A DNA stretch of 64,000 nucleotides from Streptomyces wuyuanensis (GCF_900103455.1 NZ_FNHI01000019.1:62001-126000), one strand, 5' to 3'; positions 8,044 to 17,218 are shown, counted from the first letter of the stretch. Program-made: numbers and translations. The notes: generated by a model not told the origin, from the sequence alone.

Positions 8044-9285
8044 ATGACGACACCGCAGCTATCGGGGGGGCGCCGGGCATGCCCGGTACACCTACCGGCT
8101 TCGCGTGTCGTCGCCGCCCGCACTGGCCTCGAAGCCGAGTGGGCGCGCTGCCGGTGGGTGTGGAACGAGGGCGTGGCCGTGTCCCGCAAGGCCCACGCGG
8201 CGAACCAGGGCGCCGCCGAGAAGACGACGTGCGGACCGGCGCAGCTCGACAAGATGCTGACCGAGGCCCGCAACGCCATGGCCTGGCTGCGTGAGGGTGC
8301 CTCGGTGCCGCAGCAGCAGACCATCCGCGATTTCGCCAAGTCCCGCGCCAAGGCGCTCAAGGACATCAAGGCGAAGCTGCCGCTCCGGCAGCGTGCCGGG
8401 ATGCCCCGCATCAAGCGGAAGCGAGACGCGCTGCCGACGCTGAACTACACGATGCGCGGGTTCCGGCTGAAGGACGGCCGCCTCCACATCGCGGGCGGCA
8501 TCGCCCTGACGGTCGTCTGGTCCCGCGAACTCCCGGCCGCACCCAGCAGCGTGCGGGTCCACCAGGACTTTGTCGGGCACTGGTACGCGTCGTTCGTCGT
8601 CGCCACCGAAGCACAGCCGCTCCCGGCAACGGGTGCCGTACTCGGTGTGGACTGGGGCGTGAAGGAGACCGCCACCACCACGTCCGACGCCCACGACCTC
8701 CCGCACGCCGAGCACGGCAGGCGTGCGGCGCAGCGCCTCGCCCACTACCAGCGGATGATGGCCCGCCGTAAGCCCGCGCGCGGACAAGCCGCCTCCAAGG
8801 GCTACCGCGAAGCCCGGAAGCAGACCGCGAAGCTCCACAAGAAGGTGGCCCGGCAGCGGCAGGACACCGCCCGCAAGTGGGCCAAGCGCGTCGTCCGCGA
8901 CCACGACGCAATCGCTGTGGAGGACTTCCGGCCGAAGTTCCTCAGCCGCACCACCATGGCCCGCAAGGCCGCTGACGCGGCGATCGGCGCTACCAAGACG
9001 GCCCTGATCGAGATGGGCCGCAAGCATGCACGGGACATCCGTCTCGTGCATCCCGCGCACACCACCATGGATTGCGCGTCGTGCGGAGCGAGAACCAAGC
9101 ACGCACTTCCTCTCTCGGAACGTACCTACACCTGCACCGCGTGCGGAGTCGTCTCCCCTCGGGATAAGAACTCCGCGCGCGTGATGCTGGTCCGGGCTGG
9201 TCTCAACCCGGCTGGTGCTGATCGTGTAAGAGCCGGCGGACCGCTGGTCCCCAGCCAACGTGAGCCAGGAATCCCCGTCCCTTAG
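8044..9285 (+). CDS. tnpB: TnpB-type RNA-guided nuclease, N-terminus locally frameshifted
   Basis: 413 residues. All RuvC catalytic acids are present: Asp203 (VLGVDWGVKET), Glu293 (AVEDF) and Asp374 (SPRDKNSAR). A four-cysteine zinc finger (C344, C347, C364, C367) sits before the third motif. TnpB proteins cut DNA guided by an RNA made from the element's right end and help keep the element in place. Residues about 9-24 look wrong: the neighbouring frame encodes AGHARYTYRLRVSS, the expected TnpB N-terminus. This points to one extra G in the seven-G run at 8064-8070 and a compensating lost base near 8121. The nuclease core is intact, but the N-terminal fold may not be. Confidence 0.85.
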   Translation: MTTPQLSGGRRACPVHLPASRVVAARTGLEAEWARCRWVWNEGVAVSRKAHAANQGAAEKTTCGPAQLDKMLTEARNAMAWLREGASVPQQQTIRDFAKSRAKALKDIKAKLPLRQRAGMPRIKRKRDALPTLNYTMRGFRLKDGRLHIAGGIALTVVWSRELPAAPSSVRVHQDFVGHWYASFVVATEAQPLPATGAVLGVDWGVKETATTTSDAHDLPHAEHGRRAAQRLAHYQRMMARRKPARGQAASKGYREARKQTAKLHKKVARQRQDTARKWAKRVVRDHDAIAVEDFRPKFLSRTTMARKAADAAIGATKTALIEMGRKHARDIRLVHPAHTTMDCASCGARTKHALPLSERTYTCTACGVVSPRDKNSARVMLVRAGLNPAGADRVRAGGPLVPSQREPGIPVP

Positions 9286-9300
9286 GGCGGGGAGGATGTC
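9170..9300 (+). ncRNA. Predicted omegaRNA (reRNA) scaffold at the element's right end
   Basis: In characterised TnpB elements the guide RNA covers the 3' end of tnpB and the right-end hairpin, and the guide itself is the flanking DNA. Here the hairpin at 9273-9292 would form the 3' scaffold and the bases after about 9300 (inside the DUF1707 gene) would be the guide. The 5' limit is a guess. This is placed by analogy only. Confidence 0.35.
9273..9292 (+). repeat. Right-end hairpin of the IS element
   Basis: CCCCGTCCCTTAGGGCGGGG, followed by AGGATGTCAA, overlaps the last codons of tnpB. It resembles the left-end hairpin and the usual right ends of TnpB elements. Its GGGGAGG directly abuts the first ATG of the downstream DUF1707 reading frame. 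Confidence 0.65.
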
Positions 9301-9808
9301 AAAGAAGACGACCGCGACAGGGCCCGTGCAGCGACTGCAGGACGCCTACGCCCAAGGGCACCTCTCGCACGAGGAGTTGGACGAGCGCCTTCACCGGCTG
9401 CTCGTCGCCAGGACGCACGGCGAGCTCGTGTCGACGCTGGCCCCACTCCCGGAGGAGGTTGCGGCCACCCCGTCCACGATCGCCGTCGCGGGCGGACGGA
9501 TCCGGCGGCGCGGTGCATGGCGAGTGCCCCGGTTCCTCAAGGTCGAGTCCGCATACGGAAGGGTGCACCTGGACCTGTCCCGGGCGGTCATCGAGCATCC
9601 GGTGATCGCCATCGAGTTGCACCTCGGCACCGGCAAGGCCAAGATCACGGTGCCTCGCGACGCGATCGTCGACGCCGAGGACGTGCGAACCGGGTGGAAG
9701 GACACGCTCTACAGGACCCGGCGGCGCACCCGCCCCGGCGGGCCGACGATCCGGATCTCCGGGGCCATGGGGTTCGGACGCCTGAAGATCCGCCACGCGT
9801 GGCGTTGA
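9296..9808 (+). CDS. DUF1707 (SHOCT-like) protein, probably 5'-truncated by the IS
   Basis: 170 residues from ATG 9296; a GTG at 9260, inside tnpB, would add 12. Residues 10-50 carry the DUF1707 signature (LQDAYAQGHLSHEELDERLHRLLVARTHGEL). The C-terminal half (VHLDLSRAVIEHPVIAIELHLGTGKAKITVP) resembles the beta-rich domain of cell-envelope stress proteins. The usual start of DUF1707 (an R-x-SDADRE-like stretch) is missing exactly where the element ends, so the insertion probably removed the original start. The element supplies GGGGAGG, but with no spacing to the ATG, so expression is doubtful. The function of the family is not established. Confidence 0.65.
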   Translation: MSKKTTATGPVQRLQDAYAQGHLSHEELDERLHRLLVARTHGELVSTLAPLPEEVAATPSTIAVAGGRIRRRGAWRVPRFLKVESAYGRVHLDLSRAVIEHPVIAIELHLGTGKAKITVPRDAIVDAEDVRTGWKDTLYRTRRRTRPGGPTIRISGAMGFGRLKIRHAWR

Positions 9809-9972
9809 CGGCGCGTCCGTCCTGCCCGGGCACCGCTGTAACCACTGGAGTCACCTAGCCGGTCAAGATCCCGTCGCGCCAGTCCTCGGGCACCCCTCGT
9901 CCGGCCCCTGGGCGGCGGCGCATACTCGGTGGTGAGGGGTGGGAAGCAAATTCCGCCTGGAGTGTGAGCCAG

Positions 9973-10887
9973 ATGCCAGGGACCCGTTCTCGTTCACGGT
10001 ATGCAGCCGACCGGGGACTGACCACCCGCATGGTGACGACCATGTTCCTGATCGGGCTGCTGTACGTCGTCTTCGTGGGCGTTCTGCTGGCCGTCCTCCG
10101 GGACTCCTGGCCGATCGTGCTGGTCATCGCGGGCGGCCTGTTCGTCGCGCAGTTCTGGTTCAGCGACCGGATCGCCGCGTACAGCATGGGCGCGCGCGAG
10201 GTCACCCCCGAGCAGGCGCCCGAGTTGCACGGAGCCGTGGACCGCATCTGCGCCCTCGCCGACATGCCCAAGCCCCGCGTGGCCATCGCCGACAGTGACG
10301 TGCCGAACGCGTTCGCCACCGGCCGCGGCGAGAAGACGGCCCTCGTCTGCGCCACCACCGGACTCCTCCGCCGCCTGGAGCCGGAGGAGCTGGAGGGTGT
10401 GATCGCGCACGAGCTGTCGCACGTCGCCCACCGCGATGTCGCGGTGATGACCGTCGCCTCGTTCCTCGGTGTGCTCGCGGGCATGATGGCCCGTGTATGG
10501 CTCTACAGCGGGCTGGGCCGCAGCAGCCGCGACAGCAACACCGCCATCGCGGTGCTGGTCGTCCCGCTGGTGAGCGCCGTCGTCTATGTGATCAGCTTCC
10601 TGCTGACCCGGCTGCTGTCCCGTTACCGGGAGCTGTCCGCCGACCGCGCCGCCGCGCTCCTGACCGGTCGCCCGTCGGCGCTGGCTTCGGCGCTGACCAA
10701 GGTGACCGGCCAGATGGCCAGGATCCCGACGCAGGACCTGCGCAAGGCGGAGCCGTTCAACGCCTTCTGGTTCGCCCCGGCGTTCTCCTCCAAGGAGAGT
10801 CTGGGCAGGCTGCTCTCCTCGCATCCGACGCTGGAGCAGCGCCTGGACCAGCTGGGCAGGATCTCGCTGCAGCTCGGCCGCTCGTGA
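9973..10887 (+). CDS. htpX: HtpX-type zinc metalloprotease (M48)
   Basis: 304 residues. Two membrane helices near residues 22-60 are followed by the catalytic motif GVIAHELSHVAHRD (HExxH zinc site plus Glu). A second hydrophobic pair lies at roughly 160-215, then SRYRELSADRAAALLTG, which supplies the third zinc ligand (Glu). HtpX degrades damaged membrane proteins in the cytoplasmic membrane. I chose ATG 9973 because GGAG lies about ten bases upstream; a GTG at 9964 is almost on top of that site. The next gene, pspAB, starts 57 bp later and is probably cotranscribed, a pairing common in actinobacteria for envelope stress. Confidence 0.92.
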   Translation: MPGTRSRSRYAADRGLTTRMVTTMFLIGLLYVVFVGVLLAVLRDSWPIVLVIAGGLFVAQFWFSDRIAAYSMGAREVTPEQAPELHGAVDRICALADMPKPRVAIADSDVPNAFATGRGEKTALVCATTGLLRRLEPEELEGVIAHELSHVAHRDVAVMTVASFLGVLAGMMARVWLYSGLGRSSRDSNTAIAVLVVPLVSAVVYVISFLLTRLLSRYRELSADRAAALLTGRPSALASALTKVTGQMARIPTQDLRKAEPFNAFWFAPAFSSKESLGRLLSSHPTLEQRLDQLGRISLQLGRS

Positions 10888-10943
10888 CCCGTCCCGTACG
10901 CCCGCTCACTCCACCCGCTCCACCCGAGGAAGGGACTCCGCCC

Positions 10944-11561
10944 ATGGGACTCCTCGACGCCATCCTGGGCCGCGGCAAGCCGGTACCGCCCGACCTCGAC
11001 CGGCTCTTCGGTCTGCCCGCTGCGGCGATCACCCTCCAGGCGGGAGCCGGGTTCGTGCCGACCGGGGCCGGGTCGGTGTGCTTCGCCGGTGTCGAGGGCG
11101 GGGCCTTCGCAAGGGTCCGGGACGACGTTCGCGACCTGCTCGACGCCGACACCGACCGGGGCGGGACTCCGGTGGCGTTCACCCGGGACGCGTACGGGTA
11201 CACCTGGCTCCTGGCCCGGCACCCGGCCGACGACACGGCCTCCCTGGTCAACGACCTGCATGCCGTCAACACCCTGCTCCAGGACGCCGGCTTCGGCCCG
11301 CACCTGCTCTGCTCGCTGGTCGGATTCCGCGACACCGCGGCCGAAAGGGACCTCGCCCTGGTGTACCTCTACAAACGCGGCTCCTTCTATCCCTTCGTTC
11401 CCCTGCCCGGAACGGCCGAGAAGCGCGACAACGCCCTGGAGCTCCAGGTCCGGGCGCTGCTCGCGGACGACCTGCCGATCGAGGACGATCTGAGCCGGTG
11501 GTTCCCGCTGTGGGGCGCGCCCGGAATCGGCGCAGCCGAGGAAGGCGACGGGAACGGTTGA
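10944..11561 (+). CDS. pspAB: PspA-associated protein PspAB
   Basis: 205 residues beginning MGLLDAILGRGKP, with RLFGLPAAAITLQ, FTRDAYGYTWLL and a C-terminal YLYKRGSFYPFVPLPG. These are the hallmarks of the actinobacterial PspAB family, which is encoded beside htpX and belongs to the phage-shock (membrane stress) system. It is soluble, with no membrane segment. AGGAAGG lies about ten bases before the ATG. No pspA is in the window. The molecular role is unknown beyond association with PspA. Confidence 0.85.
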   Translation: MGLLDAILGRGKPVPPDLDRLFGLPAAAITLQAGAGFVPTGAGSVCFAGVEGGAFARVRDDVRDLLDADTDRGGTPVAFTRDAYGYTWLLARHPADDTASLVNDLHAVNTLLQDAGFGPHLLCSLVGFRDTAAERDLALVYLYKRGSFYPFVPLPGTAEKRDNALELQVRALLADDLPIEDDLSRWFPLWGAPGIGAAEEGDGNG

Positions 11562-11801
11562 CCACCGGGCACCCGGCGGAGACGCGCCGCTCCGTCCCGC
11601 CGGCGCCGTTCGTGGCTGCACGCGCCCGGCCGTGCGAGCCGGGACCGCCCGGCGCGCCCCTCGCGGCACCCCCCGGTAAGGGCGTTTGCACGCCTCTGGC
11701 AGTGACGTCAGAATCGGAACCAAGGGACTTGTGGCCTCCTGCGGAGGACCACGCGCCGCGCGCTGCGAGGCCGGCATTTCGCCGACGGAAGGTGGGCGGG
11801 C

Positions 11802-13157
11802 ATGCGGCACTACGATCTGGTGGTTCTGGGCATGGGCAGCGGCAACATGCTGCTCGACGACGAAATCGCCCATCTGCGCACCGCGGTCGTGGAGCCCGAC
11901 CGCTTCGGCGGGACCTGTCTCAACCGGGGCTGCATTCCGAGCAAGATGTTCGTCGTCACGGCCGACGCGGTCGAGGGCGCGCGGGCGGCTGCGCGGCTCG
12001 GCGTCGACGCGACCGTCGACCGGGTCGACTGGAAGGCCGTCCGCGACCGGGTGTTCGGCCGCATCGACCCGCTGCACGACAGCGCGGTGAACTACCGCAG
12101 GGAGCACGGTGTCGACGTGTACACCGAGGAGGGACGCTTCGTCGCGCCGAAGGTGCTGCAGGTCGGGGCGGAGCAGCTCACCGCCGACACGTTCGTCCTC
12201 GCCGTCGGGTCACGGCCCCTGGTGCCGGACGTGCCCGGCCTCGACGCCGTGCCCTTCCACACGTCGGACACCGTCATGCGGATCGACGACGTCCCGTCGT
12301 CCATGGTCGTCATCGGCGGAGGCTTCGTCGCGGCCGAGTTCAGCCATGTCTTCGGTTCGTTCGGCACCGGCGTGACCATCGTGCAGCGCGGGCCGCGTCT
12401 GCTGACGTCTGAGGACGAGCAGGTGTCGGCGCGTTTCACCGAACTCGCCTCGCGGCGGCACCGCGTACTCCTCGACACCGTGGTCGCCTCCGTCGCCCAG
12501 GACGGGGGCGGCGTTGCCGTCACGGTGAACGGTCCGGACGGCGACGAGGTCCTGCGGGCGGCGACGCTGCTGGTGTGCGTCGGCCGCCGCCCCAACACCG
12601 ACCGGCTGGACGCGGCCGCCGGAGGACTGGAACTGGACGAGCACGGCCACATCGCGGCCGACGAGGCCTACCGGACATCGGTGCCGGGGGTCTGGGCACT
12701 CGGCGACGTGGTCAACCACTTCCAGCTCAAGCACATGGCGAACGCCGAGTCGCGGATCGTGCGGCACAACATGGTCCATCCGGAGGACCTTCGCACGCTG
12801 ACCAACAGGGTTGCGCCGCATGCCGTGTTCACCAGCCCGCAGATCGCCGCGGTCGGGCTGACCGAGCAGGAGGCGCGGCGCCGCGGGATCCCGTACCTGG
12901 CCAGTGTGCGCGACTACGCGGACACCGCGTACGGCTGGGCGTTGGAGGACACCACCAGCTTCGTGAAGGTCCTGGCCGATCCACGGGAGCGGACGATCCT
13001 CGGCGCCCACATCATCGGCCCTCAGGCCGCCACGCTCATCCAGCCGCTGATCCAGGCCATGGCCCTGGGGCAGACGGTGGACCAGGTCGCCCGGGAGGCG
13101 CTGTACATCCACCCCGCCCTCACCGAGGCCGTCGAACAGGCCCTGCTGGGGCTGTAG
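11802..13157 (+). CDS. mtr: Mycothione reductase
   Basis: 451 residues of the pyridine-nucleotide disulfide oxidoreductase family. The FAD-binding strand VVLGMGSGN is followed by the redox-active disulfide CLNRGC (Cys39, Cys44) and a second dinucleotide site VVIGGGFVAAEF. ALGDVV follows, and the C-terminal interface contains HPALTEAVEQALL, whose His and Glu act in catalysis from the other subunit. FGGTCLNRGCIPSK together with YGWALEDTTSF fits mycothione reductase rather than lipoamide dehydrogenase. It uses NADPH to keep mycothiol reduced. It is monocistronic: 240 bp of non-coding DNA precede it and a strong hairpin pair follows. Confidence 0.93.
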   Translation: MRHYDLVVLGMGSGNMLLDDEIAHLRTAVVEPDRFGGTCLNRGCIPSKMFVVTADAVEGARAAARLGVDATVDRVDWKAVRDRVFGRIDPLHDSAVNYRREHGVDVYTEEGRFVAPKVLQVGAEQLTADTFVLAVGSRPLVPDVPGLDAVPFHTSDTVMRIDDVPSSMVVIGGGFVAAEFSHVFGSFGTGVTIVQRGPRLLTSEDEQVSARFTELASRRHRVLLDTVVASVAQDGGGVAVTVNGPDGDEVLRAATLLVCVGRRPNTDRLDAAAGGLELDEHGHIAADEAYRTSVPGVWALGDVVNHFQLKHMANAESRIVRHNMVHPEDLRTLTNRVAPHAVFTSPQIAAVGLTEQEARRRGIPYLASVRDYADTAYGWALEDTTSFVKVLADPRERTILGAHIIGPQAATLIQPLIQAMALGQTVDQVAREALYIHPALTEAVEQALLGL

Positions 13158-13195
13158 TCGGCGCCTCCGCGGCGTCCATGGACGAGGAGGCACGT

Positions 13196-13277
13196 GGTGG
13201 GACCGGATGACGTGTCTCCGGTTCCACCGGCGTCGGGCATGGGGAACGGGCGGGGCGACCGAGGCCGCCCCGCCCGT
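13196..13277. terminator. Tandem hairpins between mtr and the subtilase gene
   Basis: Two hairpins separate the convergent genes. The first is a 12-bp stem at 13196-13207 with 13217-13228, containing one G-U pair. The second is a perfect 12-bp stem, ACGGGCGGGGCG at 13246-13257 with 13266-13277, with an 8-nt loop. Both can stop transcription from either side. Confidence 0.65.
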
Positions 13278-13300
13278 CGGGTCGCCCCGCCAGGTGTCCG

Positions 13301-16300
13301 TCAGCGCAGGCCGAAGGCCCGGGTGATGGTCTGGGAGACGCTGTTGCCGGCACCGTCCGATGCGGTGACCCGGAGGCTGACGAAGCCTGCCGACCTGGGC
13401 GCGTGCAGACTCGTGCGCCACGCCTCACCACGGCGGTCCACGGCGTGCCGCTGCCAGGTCGCCCCGTCGTCGTACGAGACCTCGACGGAGACCTTCCCGA
13501 TCGACGCCGTGGTTCCGGGCAGGTGCGAGGGTGTCACCGTCAGCGCGGCGCGCCGGTCGGCCCGGCCCGTCCTGTCCGTGTCCACGCCGTAGTCGAGCTG
13601 GATCAGCGGCAGGGCCTCGGCCGACTCGCTCCCGGTGGCCGCCGACGTGAACCGCCACTCGGTCGTCGTGTGCGTCGAGTACGGATGGGCCCAGTCGCCC
13701 CGGTCGTTGTCGACCACCAACCGGTAGGGCTGCCGCTCCGCCGCGAGGCCGGGGACCTGCAGCCTCTCCGCGTTGCCCCAGTCGAGTTGCCGGTCGCCCT
13801 GGTAGAGGGTCATCGAGTTCTTCACGTCGAAGTTTCCGAGGGCTTCGCCGACATGGCCGGCGCCGGAGTCGCCCCAGCCGGGCGCCGGGATGTACACGGT
13901 GTCGAGGTAGCGCACCGGCTGATAGCCGATCGGGCCCATGCGGGGGCGCTGGATCGGGCCGAACCAGTGGGCCCTGCCGGGCTTTCCGGCCGGGTAGCGC
14001 AGCACGTTCAGGGAATGCTGCCCGGTCTCCGTGGGGATGAAGGCGTCCTCCAGCCAGGCGGCTTCGGCCGTGACCCAGTCGGTGCGCTCTCCCTGGGCGG
14101 GAGCCGTGAGCTGGTTCCCGACGACCCAGCCCCGCCAGACATCGGCGCGGAACTCGTTCGCCTTGCCGGGACGGTGGTTGCGGAAGGAGACGTCCACCCG
14201 GCCCACGTCGCGCGGCCCGATGCGCCAGGTCGGGTCGGCCGGCACGGCGCCGGACCAGTGGTGGACCACGTCGTAGAGGTAGTCGGTGGTGGGCTGAGAG
14301 GTGACCTTGAGCGTGGTGGAGCCGCGCCGGATCGCCTCGATCAGCGCGTCGCCCCGGTCGGCGTCGAGCGTCGCCACCGTCAGGGGTGCCGGGCTGTGCG
14401 GGCTCCAGGGAGACTCGTCCCAGGGCCCCAGCCGGCCGAGTCCGTCGTTGACGACCAGGAGCATCCGCGCGCCCGCGGCAGCGGCGGCGGCCGCCTGCTC
14501 CCGGATCTCCACGGTGTCGCTGCGCCGTACCACCACGGCCTTGCCCCGCACGTCGCGCAGGGCCGGCTCCCGGGACGAACCCTCGCCGGCGAAGACCGCC
14601 TTCAGGGTCCGGGTTCCTGCGGGCAGGGGCTCGGCCGCGCGCTTGACCAGCAGGTCGCCGTAGCTCCGCGAGCCCGCGCCGATGGTCAGCGCGGGCTGCT
14701 CGAGCCGGAACCGGGCGCCGAACTCGAACTCTCCGTCGGTGACCTTCCGTCCGGTCGGCAGTGCCCAGATGCTGTCGTAGGACTCGTCGGGCAGCATGGA
14801 CGACTCGACCAGGCTGTCGCCGAACGACCGGTGGACGTCCAGCCGGGGAGCGACAGCGGTCGTCTGCCTCGGCACCTGCGCCAGGATCCGACGGGCCTTC
14901 CGGCCGTCGAGGGTGACGGTGCGGTCCCGGTCCAGCCGGACGTCGTTGAAGCCGAGCAGCGCCATGCCCAGCGAACGCGGCCCGTTGGCCCCTCGCACGT
15001 CGGCGGTCAGCCATCCGCTGTAGGTGCCGACGGGAAGCCGTGCGGTGCCGGTGCCGGACGCGTCGAGGTCCATCACCGTGAAGAGACCGGCGGCGGTGAG
15101 GAGGACCCGGCCTGCCAGCGGCTTGCCGGACCGGTCCTTGGCGACGACGGTCAGCGTCTGCCGCTGTCCCTCCTTCGCGGTGCCGATCAGGGTCCGGGCC
15201 CGGACCTTGCCGGTGCCGTCCCTGCCGTTGATCATGCCGCTGACCGTCCGGTCGGCCGGGAGCCGGTCCAGGTTCGCGGTCAGGGTGACCGAGGTGGTGC
15301 CGTGTGCGGGAATGGTGACCCGGTCCTCGGAGAGGGCGAACAGCCCGGCCGGGACGTCCGCATCGATCGCCAGGTCCAGCGCGACCGGGGCGTCACCGGT
15401 GTTGGTGTACGTCACCTTCCGTACGTCGGTCTCGCCCGGCTCGTGCGGCCAGGAGTGGAAACCCGAGGAGACCCCGGCGGTCGCGAAGACCGAGGTGCGC
15501 ACCGCCGCGAGGGCGTCGAGCCGGCCGCCACCCGCCTGGTACGGGGTGTACGACGGCGTGGCCTTCGCGCTGCTGACCAGCGCCTCCTTCAGCTGCGAGC
15601 CGGTCCAGTCCGGGTGGGCGGCGGCGAGCAGCGCGGCGGCGCCGGCGACGTGCGGTGTCGCCATCGACGTACCGCTCATCGTGGTGTAGTAGCCCGAGCC
15701 GCCCCGCCGGTGGTGGGAGCGGGCCGCGAGGATGTCGACTCCTGGTGCGGTGATCTCGGGCTTCAGCCCTCCGTCGCCGTCACGCGGGCCCTGGCTGGAG
15801 AACTCGGCGAGGCGGTCCTCGGAGTCGACGGCTCCGACGGTCAGTGCGGCGTCCGCGGCCCCGGGGCTGTTGATGGATTGCGGGCCGCCGTTGCCGGCCG
15901 CGATCACGAACAGCGCCCCGGTCTCGCGGCTGAGCCGGTTGACCGCCTCGCTCATCGGGTCGGTGCCGTCGCCGCTGCCGCCCAGGCTCATGCTGACGAT
16001 CCTGGCCTTCTGGTCGCGGGCGGCCCATTCCATGCCCGCGATGATCCAGGACGCCTCTCCCCCGCCGTCGGCGTCGAGGACCTTCCCGACGGACAGGCGG
16101 GCGCCGGCGGCGACGCCTCGCTCCTTGCCGTCCGACGCGCTGCCGGTGCCGGCGACGGTCGAGGCGACATGCGTGCCGTGGCCGTGGTAGTCGGTCATCT
16201 CCGGCTCGTACGGGACGAAGCTGGCGGTGTCGTCGACCTGCCCGGCGAGATCCGGGTGCTCGGCGTCGAGACCGGTGTCGAGCACGGCCACCTTCACGCC

Positions 16301-16999
16301 CTTGCCGGTGTTGCCCTCAGCCCAGACCTGCTGGGCACCGATCTGGGCGGTCGAGTCCGCCAGGCTGGCCTTCACCTTGGCGTCCAGCCAGACCTTGGCG
16401 ACTCCACCCGCGAAGGCCGGTCCGGCCGTCCGGGCGGCCGTGGAAGAGCCGCCGGTGAGCGCCGACCAGAACGCGGGAGCCTGCGCGCGGTTCTGTGCGA
16501 GGGCCGCGCCCTGGATGCTTCCGAGCCGGCGGACGACCGTCGAGCCCGGCATCTTCGGCTGGGTGCGGGACTCGGCGGCGGCATCGGTGTAACTCACGAT
16601 GAGCGGCAGCCTGGAGGAGTGCGCGTCGTCGTAGCCGTCGGCTATCAGCCGGGTGACGTTGAACAGTTGCCTGTCCAGTTTCCCCGCGCTGACGTACGGC
16701 AGGACGGAGTCGGGATAGACGTACGTCGAGCCGTCGACGACGGCTCGGTGGAAGCCGCCGGTGGTTCCGTTCGCTCCCTGGAAGGAGCGAACGGCCGTGC
16801 CGTCGGACGCGGTTCCGATCGTGACCTTGTCACCGGTGATCAGGGTGACGGTGTGCGTGCCGCCGGCCGCGGGTGGCCGGGACGCGGCGCCGGCCGGCGG
16901 TACCGGCCCGGACGGGTTCCCGGGCGAAGCTGCGGCCGGCAGGACGCCCATGGCCAGGGCGGCGACCGCGGCGAGCGCGATCGGCCCTGACCTGGACAT
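13301..16999 (-). CDS. Secreted S8 subtilisin-family serine protease, large multidomain
   Basis: 1232 residues from the ATG at 16999. A signal peptide (residues 1-24, ending PAAA) and an inhibitor-like propeptide precede the peptidase domain. The catalytic triad is clear: Asp241 (VAVLDTGLD), His274 (HGHGTHVAS) and Ser445 (SGTSMATPH), with the oxyanion Asn in AAGNGG. A protease-associated-like segment (AAAGARMLLVVNDG) and beta-rich C-terminal domains follow; the end of the protein (SVEVSYDDGATWQ, DGAGNS) looks immunoglobulin-like. It is probably secreted by Sec. A TTG at 17014 has a better-placed GGGGG and may be the true start. No sorting signal is seen. Confidence 0.92.
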   Translation of the reverse strand: MSRSGPIALAAVAALAMGVLPAAASPGNPSGPVPPAGAASRPPAAGGTHTVTLITGDKVTIGTASDGTAVRSFQGANGTTGGFHRAVVDGSTYVYPDSVLPYVSAGKLDRQLFNVTRLIADGYDDAHSSRLPLIVSYTDAAAESRTQPKMPGSTVVRRLGSIQGAALAQNRAQAPAFWSALTGGSSTAARTAGPAFAGGVAKVWLDAKVKASLADSTAQIGAQQVWAEGNTGKGVKVAVLDTGLDAEHPDLAGQVDDTASFVPYEPEMTDYHGHGTHVASTVAGTGSASDGKERGVAAGARLSVGKVLDADGGGEASWIIAGMEWAARDQKARIVSMSLGGSGDGTDPMSEAVNRLSRETGALFVIAAGNGGPQSINSPGAADAALTVGAVDSEDRLAEFSSQGPRDGDGGLKPEITAPGVDILAARSHHRRGGSGYYTTMSGTSMATPHVAGAAALLAAAHPDWTGSQLKEALVSSAKATPSYTPYQAGGGRLDALAAVRTSVFATAGVSSGFHSWPHEPGETDVRKVTYTNTGDAPVALDLAIDADVPAGLFALSEDRVTIPAHGTTSVTLTANLDRLPADRTVSGMINGRDGTGKVRARTLIGTAKEGQRQTLTVVAKDRSGKPLAGRVLLTAAGLFTVMDLDASGTGTARLPVGTYSGWLTADVRGANGPRSLGMALLGFNDVRLDRDRTVTLDGRKARRILAQVPRQTTAVAPRLDVHRSFGDSLVESSMLPDESYDSIWALPTGRKVTDGEFEFGARFRLEQPALTIGAGSRSYGDLLVKRAAEPLPAGTRTLKAVFAGEGSSREPALRDVRGKAVVVRRSDTVEIREQAAAAAAAGARMLLVVNDGLGRLGPWDESPWSPHSPAPLTVATLDADRGDALIEAIRRGSTTLKVTSQPTTDYLYDVVHHWSGAVPADPTWRIGPRDVGRVDVSFRNHRPGKANEFRADVWRGWVVGNQLTAPAQGERTDWVTAEAAWLEDAFIPTETGQHSLNVLRYPAGKPGRAHWFGPIQRPRMGPIGYQPVRYLDTVYIPAPGWGDSGAGHVGEALGNFDVKNSMTLYQGDRQLDWGNAERLQVPGLAAERQPYRLVVDNDRGDWAHPYSTHTTTEWRFTSAATGSESAEALPLIQLDYGVDTDRTGRADRRAALTVTPSHLPGTTASIGKVSVEVSYDDGATWQRHAVDRRGEAWRTSLHAPRSAGFVSLRVTASDGAGNSVSQTITRAFGLR

Positions 17000-17218
17000 G
17001 GCAACGGCAGGCAAAGAAGACCCCCAGAGGGCGCGAAGGACGAGAGACGACCTGGATGATCGAGGGCGACTCGGGTCGCGCACAATGGGATTGGGCTGGC
17101 GCTCCCGCGCCATGGCGCAGGTTCGCCAAGGGGTGCGGCACCTCGCCGGACCCGCGGCCGGACGGTGCACGGGGTTCCGGCTACCCCGGGGGCCCGCCGG
17201 CCCGACCCGCGCGAGACG

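Larger units (their letters stand above)
7767..9304 (+). mobile_element. IS200/IS605-type element with tnpB and a divergent RHH gene, no tnpA
   Basis: The element carries a TnpB-type gene bounded by two similar 20-nt hairpins (7790-7809 and 9273-9292), both in the same orientation and both followed by AGGA. No Y1 transposase (TnpA) is present, so it could move only with help in trans. The outer limits are approximate. On the left, TTCAC at 7767-7771 is a candidate target/TAM-like pentamer. On the right, the element should end within about 10 nt of GGGGAGGATGTCAA. No target duplication is expected for this family, and none is seen. Confidence 0.7.

Noticed and set aside
13403..16990. A 1195-codon rightward frame opposite the subtilase gene
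   Set aside because: The subtilase frame has the catalytic triad and a signal peptide; the opposite frame has no domain and is typical antisense shadow.
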